From contig QANZ01038630.1 of the NCBI GenBank assembly GCA_003254925.1, positions 68,110-132,109 of the forward strand: DNA of 64,000 nucleotides, given 5' to 3'. The stretch is from Chamaecrista fasciculata (Eukaryota; Streptophyta; Magnoliopsida; Fabales; Fabaceae). A program made the translations under genes and the position numbers. Of the stretch, positions 38,001 to 46,200 are shown in pieces. The notes under the pieces are model-generated. The model was not told the origin of the DNA. It did no database searches and worked only from the letters and a program-made list of their open reading frames with translations. Positions within the stretch are counted from its first letter, which is position 1; the number at the start of each line of letters is the position of its first letter.

Positions 38001-41000
38001 GCCCCAACAGGTGTGTATACTCTTTAGTTTCTCCTCACTTTTTTTTAATATATAATTAAAAGGGTTAGTTTGGAATAGACTCATCTAAATTATTATAATC
38101 AGAATAAAATCTATGTCTACAGTAAAGAAGTTGTTTATTTCTGTTTATACACTTACAATTATTTTTTATTAAAGAGGATTTTATTATTTTTTGTCATTCC
38201 TTATTTATTATATTTATAACAATCTCTCCTCATCTCATGATTTTAATTGCTATGTTTATGGGTATAAATCGAAGAACTAAAAAATAAGTTTTGTCTACAA
38301 TTTATTAGATAAAATTAAGTAATTATAATAGTAACATGTATATTTATTAAGCAGCTGAGATTTCTCAAGATCAATTTTATAAAAAAAACATCAAAATATA
38401 GCTTTTATAAAAACTGGATAGCAAAAATTTTAATGCAAATTTCCACAATTCGAAATACAAAACTTCTAAAAAATCACTTTATGTAACAATTAATTTTTTA
38501 AAGTAATCTCAGACACCTCACATTTTACATGAAAGCCAGCAAGTCAAACAATAATCTTTTTCTCTTCATTTATATTCCTAGATTATATATAAATTTTCGT
38601 ACAATTTTATCTACTTAATACAATTTCAAAATTTGATATTTTAGTATTCTTTTCTATTTGCGGTTAGCACTTTGGTATCCCAAACTTTTTTTTTCTATTA
38701 CTTGTTGATGGAAAAAAAGACACGTGTAAATCATTTACATGGTCAAAAACACGAAATACATCATCCTAAACACGTGTTGACCATGCATGTGGCATACACA
38801 TACTTTTTCTTCGTAAAAAATAATGGAAAAAGAGTTCTAGGTACCAAATTGCTAACGATGAATAGAACAAGATACTAAAATGTCACATTTAAAAGAATAG
38901 GGTACCAAAGAGAAATCGGTCCATACCTCAGGGTACCAAAGTGTAATTTACCTTAAATAATTTTACCCATAAAAATCTCTATTCATAACAAATTATCCAA
39001 ATTAAACAACTTTTATCTTTAAATTATAATCTATTACTCAACTTAAAAGTAATTCATTTTCTAAAAAACTTTTTTTTTCAAAGTCACCTCACATCCAAAC
39101 AGTCTCTAAATAATTGCATTTATATATCCAATTCATTAGTTAGAAATTTAATTAAATTAGTATTCAACTTTTTTCAGGAACAAACCGGAACATCTTTACA
39201 ACACTGCATATTGCATTATCCAATGTATAGAAATGTGTTTCCAATGTGGGCTCTTGCTGAATATCTTAAAAGGTGTTTTTGAGTGCTCATGTCATCTTAA
39301 TAATAGTTCTATTACTTGTTGTAATGTGTGCCGAACAATAAGCTACTTAATTCTCTGTGATCATTAAATTCTTCTCTTCTATAGCTTCTCAATACTTTAT
39401 GACGATGCTTACTCCAAATTTATATAGGTTTAGTTTTAGTTGTACTTTCAAAAATTTTTTATCACTTATACTCTTATTTTTTTTTTTTCTTTTTGTGTCA
39501 ATTATACTCTCAATTTAGAGGTACAATTGACTCAAATATATGTTGGACGGAAGGGCGACCCACGCAACAAATAAAAGAAAAAAGAAATAGAGAAACGAAC
39601 ATAAAACTTTAACGTGGTTCGGTTCCTCAAGACCTATTCCATAGCCCTACTGGGACAAACTTCACTATTTGCAATTTTTACACGGAAAAAATTACAAACT
39701 CTCCTTAATACAATTTTTGAACGGAAAAATTGAAAACCCTCTCTCACAAATGACATACAACTACCCAAACCACAATACACCCTTTAGGATTTCTATGTAA
39801 GTTGTGATGCCTTAGAGAGGATCACCCTGACGCACTCCTCTAGACGTGGTGAAAGAATCTGTGTGCTCTCCCTTCCAAAGCACTTTCATATCACAAGAAT
39901 TAACACAGCTCATAATAACATTCACAAAACTAGCACTCAGCCCAATATCAATAAGCGTTTGACTAAGAAAGTCCCAATTCAGTCTATCATAGGCTTTCTC
40001 ATGATCAATTTTGAGAGCCATAAAGCTCTTTTTTCCCCTCATCTTGTTCATGGAGTGAATAACTTCTTGTGCAATAACTATATTGTCCCGGCTATGTCTT
40101 CTTGGGATAAAATTGCATTGATTTAGAGAGATTAAAGACTCAAGATGACATTTAGCAATCACCTTCATTATGATTTTGTAGACAACATTGCAAAGAGAAA
40201 TGGGTCTCATATCACGAAGAGATTCCGGATTGTCAACCTTGGGAATTAATGAGAACTAGCAACGTTTGATTAACATCTCTAATTACACCGGGGTCTTCAA
40301 AAGCTGACTTCACGAACTGACAAACTTTATCTCCAATTAAATCCCATTGGCTTTGGAAAAAGAGGGCATGTAAGCCATCCACTCCCGGAGCTTTATGAGA
40401 TCCCATACTAAAAACTGCAGCTTTAATCTCTTCATCAGAAATGCATCTTTCAATACTTGACAACGCCTCCACATCCAACTCATTAAAGGTAAAGCCAACA
40501 TCCGTCAATGGAGTAACTTCATCACCCTGTTTAAACAATTATGTATACAAAGTGACAGCCATATTACGGAGGGTATCCTGATTCTCAACCCAAACCCCGT
40601 TTTCATCCTTCAGAGAAATAATCTTATTCTTCTTTCTACGTAGGATAGTAGAAGTGTGAAAAAATTTTGTGTTCCGGTCCCCCCAATTCAGCCAATGACA
40701 TCTAGATTTTTGATACCACAACAACTCCTCCTGCTTCAAAATATCATTAAATTCGCACCAAAGCTCTTCCTGAAGCGAAAGCACATGTTCATGTGTTCCT
40801 CGTTGCAGAGCACGATCAATTCCATTGAAACGATCAATAATGCGTCTCTTACGTTTAAAGACATTTCCAAAAATTTCAGAATTCCAATTTGAGGCTATGT
40901 CTTTAAATTTCAAGCTCCCTGTACACTAGCTATCTCTAGTAGACCAAGAATCACGAACCACTTGTGAGAAGGAATCATTGGTTAACCAAGCTGCTTGAAA

Positions 41001-41437
41001 GCGAAAGGGTCTTCTTCTCCTAGTTCCAGTACTCCATGCTCGAGGTTGACAACAATAACTCGATGATCCGAATTAAAATTCAGACCATGATTAACATAAG
41101 CCTCTGGAAAAGTAGTCTGCCACTGAAGATTGACAACTGCTCTATCAATTCTTTCTTTGACTCCGCCTCTCTACCAAATTAAAAACACCACATAATTCTA
41201 GACACCCCTTAAAACTTCTAAACATATTAATTAATTTTATATTACTAACATCATTCCCCCTTAATATGAAATCTTCTTAACTACACTAATTAAATTAATG
41301 TGTTCGTTTTTAAGGAACAAACTGGAGCATCATTGCAACACTGCATATTGCATTATTCAATGTATAGAAATGTGTTTCCAATGTGGGCTCTTGCTGAATA
41401 TCTCAAGCGAGTTTCTTGGCCTTCTGCAACAATTTAA
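26057..41437 (+). CDS. Oxidosqualene cyclase (triterpene synthase, beta-amyrin-synthase-like)
   Basis: Membrane-associated enzyme of the endoplasmic reticulum that cyclises 2,3-oxidosqualene to a pentacyclic triterpene. Exons: 26057-26257, 26633-26818, 27975-28064, 28580-28780, 29202-29286, 29406-29572, 29657-29848, 30374-30487, 30668-30787, 31263-31385, 31476-31574, 31691-31747, 34003-34371, 36322-36402, 37927-38010, then a terminal exon present twice (39178-39282 or 41315-41437). Every junction is GT-AG and in frame, giving 757 or 763 aa, the normal family length. Landmarks: opening [23 protein letters not shown] at 257-262, the tryptophan form typical of beta-amyrin rather than lupeol synthases; catalytic DCTAE at 486-490; QW-type repeats (QREDGSW, QTQDGGW, QLNNGDW). 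The product is inferred from one motif, so other amyrin-type products are possible. No lesion in the shared exons. The introns are loaded with transposons. Confidence 0.94.
26300..26609. repeat. Truncated family C element in cyclase intron 1
   Basis: Matches the left part of the element at 9615 ('catttgctaacaatctcaa', 'acaagagatatatataatc', 'cctcatttattgacgg') and ends about 23 bp before the exon 2 start. Confidence 0.55.
27455..27871 (+). mobile_element. LINE 3' fragment with RNase H-like ORF
   Basis: A 5'-truncated insertion ending in an A run (about 27859-27868) and flanked by the 11-bp duplication tgtatcaaata (27444-27454 and 27872-27882). It encodes, in frame up to 27838, an RNase H-like (RVT_3) segment: [46 protein letters not shown]. 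This is the C-terminal module of plant L1-type LINEs. It lies in cyclase intron 2, same strand. Confidence 0.78.
28114..28524. repeat. Family A MITE in cyclase intron 3
   Basis: Ends 'aggccaaagtatatttttg' and 'aaaattacactttcgcct', with inverted interior phrases. Confidence 0.6.
28846..29165. repeat. Family B element in cyclase intron 4
   Basis: 'gagtaaactaacaatttgat' opens it, and mirrored 'tttaaggactaaagagta' and 'gactgaattgtata' phrases follow. It ends about 35 bp before exon 5. Confidence 0.55.
29909..30330. repeat. Family A MITE in cyclase intron 7
   Basis: About 422 bp. Best-preserved ends of the family: 'gggctaaagtgcaaatttgg' at 29909 and 'ccaaatttgcactttggcc' ending at 30330. Confidence 0.7.
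30852..31170. repeat. Family A MITE in cyclase intron 9
   Basis: Ends 'gtcaaagtatatttttgg' and 'aaaagtacactttggcc', with mirrored interior. Confidence 0.6.
31911..33653. repeat. Inverted-repeat element in cyclase intron 12, split by a hAT insertion
   Basis: Left end 'tggctagagttttattttgg' near 31911 mirrors 'ccaaaattggactttggcca' near 33653. Subterminal 'gtttcgttttggtccctc' mirrors 'gagaccaaaacggaac'. The 913-bp hAT element at 32221-33133 sits inside it, so the outer element inserted first (about 830 bp without the insert). It includes a tggtatcagagc string (32088-32099) resembling an initiator-tRNA primer site, but no LTRs are visible. Confidence 0.6.
32221..33133. mobile_element. Non-autonomous hAT-like element, copy 1 (cyclase intron 12)
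   Basis: 913 bp with inverted ends caggggcggag / ctccgcccctg, flanked by the perfect 8-bp duplication acaaagcc (32213-32220 and 33134-33141). The short CAGGGGCGG-type terminus and 8-bp TSD indicate hAT, probably the Tip100 group. There is no transposase, and open frames inside are under 70 codons. It is base-for-base the same as copy 2 as far as I can compare by eye. Confidence 0.9.
33672..33960. repeat. Family B element in cyclase intron 12
   Basis: 'gattaaactaattaataatt' to 'aatgttcgtttactctaac', with mirrored 'ctgaaagatcaaaac' and 'gatctttcagggac'-type arms. Ends about 40 bp before exon 13. Confidence 0.55.
34431..35329. repeat. Family A element with nested insertion in cyclase intron 13
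   Basis: Left end 'gggtcaaaatgtgctttt' and right end 'ccaaaagtataatttggcc'. Between them are a GC-rich 'ccgggccgggc'-type patch (34680-34762), an AT-rich stretch and two direct repeats (see 35006), which appear to be later insertions. Confidence 0.5.
35006..35272. repeat. Two ~74-bp direct repeats
   Basis: 35006-35080 and 35200-35272 share 'gtgttagtccttattcc', 'tataacc.acttaaatact' and 'cactcacttcccac.gatg'. They could be remnants of short LTR-like ends of an internal-deleted element about 267 bp long. Confidence 0.55.
35389..36301. mobile_element. Non-autonomous hAT-like element, copy 2 (cyclase intron 13)
   Basis: 913 bp, same orientation and apparently the same sequence as copy 1, inserted in a TA microsatellite with TSD tatatata. 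The right end is 20 bp upstream of the exon 14 start at 36322, so the element supplies the sequence where the branch point and polypyrimidine tract of this intron should lie (C/T-rich 36280-36300). Confidence 0.9.
37175..37830. repeat. Family C element in cyclase intron 14
   Basis: Begins 'aaaatggccaaaaacctt'. The interior carries 'gttggcgaacaaggtcaaa', 'gtttcaaatatgaatacgat' and 'gctacatgttac' phrases matching other family C copies. Confidence 0.55.
38640..38955. repeat. Inverted-repeat element related to the Mutator-like ends, intron 15
   Basis: Right end 'cagggtaccaaagtgtaatttacc' type sequence (38930-38955) resembles the terminal repeat of the 10260-11638 element. 'gttagcactttggtatccc' is its left counterpart. 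Heavily decayed. Confidence 0.45.
39178..39282 (+). CDS. Cyclase terminal exon, upstream copy (16a)
   Basis: Preceded by a good acceptor (ttttttcag). In frame with exon 15 it encodes [18 protein letters not shown], then [14 protein letters not shown], then Cys-Phe and a TGA stop, giving a 757-aa protein. Compared with the downstream copy it matches at about nine bases in ten up to the Lys-Arg pair. It then diverges by what looks like a one-base insertion, losing the usual family ending. As the first acceptor after exon 15 it might be the default choice. Confidence 0.75.
   Translation, partial: EQTGTSLQHCILHYPMYRNVFPMWALAEYLKRCF
39540..39811. mobile_element. Possible LTR-derived fragment
   Basis: Starts 'tgttggacgg' and contains 'taacgtggttcggttcct', a string common in plant copia LTRs, plus two similar 'acacggaaaaaatta / gaacggaaaaattga' units. 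It abuts the LINE remnant. Boundaries are guesses. Confidence 0.35.
39812..41175 (-). pseudogene. L1-type LINE remnant (endonuclease end plus reverse transcriptase)
   Basis: Minus strand, in cyclase intron 16. In order: an end-of-endonuclease segment (about 41175-40914), a spacer with [15 protein letters not shown] (within 40913-40539), [20 protein letters not shown] (40538-40233), and reverse transcriptase [53 protein letters not shown] (40210-39812). The frame is broken by a stop near 40539 and a shift near 40215-40235. The catalytic YxDD part and everything after it are missing, so the element is dead. Confidence 0.87.
41315..41437 (+). CDS. Cyclase terminal exon, downstream copy (16b)
   Basis: Acceptor tttttaag then [32 protein letters not shown] and VSWPSATI before a TAA stop. 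The ending corresponds to the RVPLPS-type tail of the family, so this copy keeps the ancestral end and gives 763 aa. It lies 2 kb beyond copy 16a, past the LINE remnant. Upstream intron sequence ('taattaaattaatgt') resembles that before 16a, as expected for a tandem duplication. Confidence 0.8.
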   Translation, partial: EQTGASLQHCILHYSMYRNVFPMWALAEYLKRVSWPSATI

Positions 41438-41639
41438 CATCAAGTAGACTTTGATTCATATGGCTTTCAACGACGACTATTTGCGTTGCATCGCGTACAA
41501 TTTCTTATTCCATGTGTTCAATAACGTACTATCACAATTTATTGGACTTTTATTTCATATTTATAAGGGTTAGTTGTTTAATTTGTTGAACATTTTAGAC
41601 GTTTTGAAACACGTATCCACATTAACTACTATTGACTAA

Positions 41640-42000
41640 AAAAAAAAGTCTAGATTAATATGTAATTTTAAACTCTTGTAATTGGACTTGAAATGAGAGC
41701 GATAATACCAATTTCATTCATCTAACTTTGAAACGAGCAGCTTACTTTTAGAACTTAATTTGATCTTATTTACTGATGGTCTCAATTGGATAAAGAAATA
41801 ACTTGTAAAAAATAACAAGTAATTCGAGACTCATTCATTTGAACATGAAACGAAAAATATGTGATCATATTCATTCGTTGGAACCATAGAGTAAAACTTT
41901 TGAGAAACTTAGAGAAGTAAAATTGCAATAAAAAAAGATAAATGATTGGATTGCAACCAACTCCAAAAATAAGGAATCAAATTGCACTTTGACCAATAAT
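41640..42000. repeat. Family C relic downstream of cyclase
   Basis: Shares 'gaacttaatttgatctta', 'gaacatgaaacgaaaaatat' and 'gatcatattcattc' with the other family C copies. Ends are decayed. Confidence 0.45.
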
Positions 42001-42879
42001 AAATAACATACCTGAATGTACTCCTTGAAGACAGGATAAATAAACTTGAGCAAAGAGTACGTTCAACCCACAATACCTAAAAGTGTTGTCAGATTAGAGT
42101 TGTTAAATTTTGCAAAGAGAAACTCATTTATAGATAAGGTTTTAATAAATAGAAAATTATTTATAATTTTATTATAAGATATTTGATATTCGTCAACTCA
42201 AAATTCAAGTTTGAAATAAGTATTAAATAAATAAGATAAAATTTGATCAGTTTATCAAATATCTAATTATATCATTTTAAATCTGTCACAAAATCACTTT
42301 ATATCTAAATTAATAATTTAATGAAATAGATATATAATTACTAATACTCACAGACTCTGAGTTGGGTCTTTATCTAATATGCATATGAATAATCTAACCA
42401 TTAGTAATTGTTACTTCATTTAAACAAAAATCCAAATATACTCTTATTCATAATTATAAAATTAAGTTAGCTAATCAATATAAATATTAATTAATAATAA
42501 TTAATGCCTATCCAATTAAATGAAAAAAAATTGCAACACATATACAAGTAATAAAAAACATAAAAAAAACAATAAAATCATCACTAACAACATATATTAT
42601 ATAGCAAACAGTGATTCTAGAAACCTGTGTAATCCATGCTTCATATACATTTATTATCTGACTCACTTCAGAAACTCCACTGAAATCTAAAAACAACGAC
42701 GACAACAACAAAACCCATTAACTAATTTTTGCAACAATGATCAAAATATACACATATATACACCCACTTGAGTCTGAAACTACTTAAATAACCTCATGAT
42801 GAAGTGTAGATCTTTAACACATGAAAACACAATTACTAACATATATATTAATGAAGTATTATTTAAGTACATCATGAGG
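42001..42879. other. Intergenic, no gene seen
   Basis: AT-rich sequence between the convergent ends of the cyclase (plus) and NLR3 (minus). Confidence 0.45.
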
Positions 42880-43184
42880 TTATTTTTATATCTTTTGCTT
42901 AGATTTCAATTTGGTGGTCTCGTAATTTTTTTGTTGCACTTTTTGTCTTATATTATTTGGTCAACTACAAAATTGGTCTCATATATTTTTTATTGTAGAT
43001 TTGATTTCATATATTTGCAAAAAGTTTTACGGTTAGTCCCACAATATAGAACATTTTGTAAAAATATAGGACCAATTTTTTTAACTTGATCAAAAGATAT
43101 AGGACTAATTTTGCAACCCAACTAAATGATATGAGACAAAAAATGTAACAAAAAAAATTATCGGACCAAAAGTGCACTTTGGCC
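42880..43184. repeat. Family A MITE at the 3' end of NLR3
   Basis: The right end 'aaaagtgcactttggcc' is intact and the left end is decayed. It stops about 25 bp beyond the NLR3 stop codon, so it probably lies in the 3' UTR. Confidence 0.55.
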
Positions 43185-43208
43185 ATATGCTTATTACCAA
43201 CAACTTCA

Positions 43209-46200
43209 TTAATCCTTCACACGCAAAACCTTGCCATTCTTAACACAAATCACCTTAGCTATGTTCTTAACAATATGATGACTTTTTCCACCCTCAAGCT
43301 TCATACTTTCTATGAAAGCATCAGGCATTTCTCTAATGTTAAGAACTTTAAGATTCTTCAAATTCTCAATATCATTAGGCACCTCCATCAAATAAGGACA
43401 CTGTTGCAGCTGCAAAAGCTCAAGTGAAGGCAAAGCTGCTTCTTCTATCTTCAACATCTTCAATCCCACCATGCTTCTTAGTCTCATACACCTTAGTTTC
43501 TTAAACCACCCATCTTTGAAATGAAGTTCATCACCCACATATGATTTGTACATCAAAAGAACCTCTAATTCTGTCAAATCTTTCAGCATAGGAAGTGGAT
43601 CTCTTGCTATCCCTGACTTAGTCAAATTCAACTTCACCAAATTTTTCAATTTGGGTATCCACAAAGGCAATATATCTAAACGACCAATCAAATAAAGGCG
43701 TGATAATGACATAGGAGGATCATTCAATGAATGCAAATCAAGAACATCATTGTCTTCTTCTGATGATTCAATACTCATTGAACAAAGATTCTTCATGCCT
43801 TCAATTGCATTGCATAAAAGTTTCCCACTTTGTCTTCTTAGCTTTATAACCCCTAGCCTCCTCATTTCCTTTAGATTCTTAAGCTCTTTGATTATGTCAT
43901 CCCCATCAAAAGCATCAATCTTGGTTAGCTTCTGCAATGCCCTTAAACACCCAAATCCTTCCTTCAATTTCACACCTTTAACTCCTGCAGCAAAGAAATG
44001 AACTTCCCAATGAACCGAATACGCTAAAAGATGACGAAGTTTAACGAGCTTGTTGATTTCCTCTGGCAATTCGCACACACGACTCTGTTTCAAATCAAGA
44101 GTCTCAAGATTTTGAAGCTTTCCAATGAACTTTGGGATGGTTTTAATCTTTGTCTTTCTCAAGCTGAGATATTTCAAATGTAGAAGATTCCCTACTGGCT
44201 CAGGAAGATAATCAAGAGGTGCTTCTTCAAAATCTAATGCCACTAAAAGCTTGAAACTTGATAACAATGACTCCACCACTTGATTTGGAAGCTTCTCAGA
44301 GTTGAAAAGAAAACAAGAACGAACTTTCCCATAATTTGCATGACTTTCTGCTTGTTCATAATCACCATTAGCATTAAAATTGTTGGTATCAATCGACAAG
44401 CGACGAGTCCACGCATCGATTCTGAACTTTTCATCCTTCTTTACTTGACAAAAGTTGAACTCATCGCATTTCTTGCGAATGAAGTCATGCATTAGATCAT
44501 GAACTCTACATCTTCTGACTCTTGTATAAGGATACAAGTCAAATGAAACTTTAACCAAACTCCTACGAAGAAGCTCAGCTAAGTACTCTTGTGCTAATTC
44601 CTCTTGTGTTTGATGATCTTCATTATCATTGTCTTGTTTCTTCACAAATCCCTCAGCTATCCATAGATATATCAGTCTATTGCATGAAATGGAGTAGTCT
44701 TCTGGGAAAAGACCAAAGTACAAGAGGCATGATTTGAGATAGTGAGGAAGATGATTGTAACTCTCTGATAAAACTTGGTGGTAACTTCTGATATGAGGAT
44801 CACTTGAAAGTTTTGATCTGAGGCTATCATGTACTTTTTGCCATTCTGAAATTGTCTTCTTTTTTGTTGATAGAAGACCAGCAATGGCCACAATTGCAAG
44901 TGGCACTCCATCACACTTCTTAACAAAGTACTTAGACAAATCTATTAGCTCTTGAGGACATTCTTGATGATGATCATCGTCAAACTGAAATACCTGTCAA
45001 GCAAAATTAGAAAAAAAAAATAAATATAATTGTCTTTTCTTCTTTGAAACAAATGTTCAATCATCACAAAAGAGCTCTCAAGGAGAGAGGGTTGTCTCAA
45101 TATAGAGTTAGAAGACCCTTTAACTAAGTGATGTGTGAATTCATCACTTCAACATAAACAAAGGTACAATCACCACACAAGAATTAACATATAGTATAGA
45201 GTAAAATAACAATTTGGTCTTTAAAAGTTACTGAGTTGACAACTTAGTTCTTAAAAGATTGAAATATGCAGTTTAGTCCCTGAAAGATTAAAATTGTATA
45301 TTATTTAATCCTTCAAAGATTAAAACGGCATACTATATATTTAGTCTACGAAAAGTACAAATATACTATTTTTTATCTTTTAGGGGCTAAATTGTATATT
45401 TCAATCTATCAAGGAGTGAATTGTCAACTCAATAAGATTTTAGGGACCGAATTATTAATTTACTCTATAATATAATAGTGCAAACTAGAAATATATATAT
45501 ATATATATATAACCCATGATTGTTGTCTAAATAAACAACCAAATAAAATACTATTTGAAAATTTTTACGTTGCATAGTATTATCTCAAATAGCAAAGCAA
45601 ATATTTAACTACACTCCACGTCACTCTAGAACAAGAGAATAAAGAAAATTTTAGAAAATTAAGTATAACATAAAACATGACTTGGGGTGTATTAAAACAA
45701 TACTTGAGACCCACTTTTCTAATCCTAACCAACGTGGGATAATATTTTCAATCGAACTCCTTTTTAGATATTTGTGTAAACTAACAATTTGGTCACTGAA
45801 AGATCATCAAATTAACAACTCGGTCCCTAAAAGATTAAACTATACAATTTAATCCTTGAAAGATCAAAATAGTATACTAATTAGTCATTTTTTTGTACTA
45901 GCCAGTATATCATTTTAATCTTTCATGTTGCAGAATTAGTCTCTTCCATCTCTTACACATCATTTATCACTATAATTAACTTATCCAATAAGGACTAGGA
46001 ATATTTATCCAACAATAATATACCTTGAGATGGAAGAGAGTCAAAGCATCATTTGGAAGTAGGGGTTGCAAATCTTTGATATGAACTGGTGCAGAACGCT
46101 TGCAGAATTCTGAAACACCTCGATCCCTTGTGGTGATCATGATCCTTGAGCTTTTATTATTGTCTGGTAATGCAAATTCTACACAACCCCAGAAATCTAT

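Noticed and set aside
39271..39282. Possible GT donor in exon 16a (aaaag|gtgttttt), making it an internal exon joined to 16b
   Set aside because: Joining there leaves a two-base phase that puts exon 16b out of frame.
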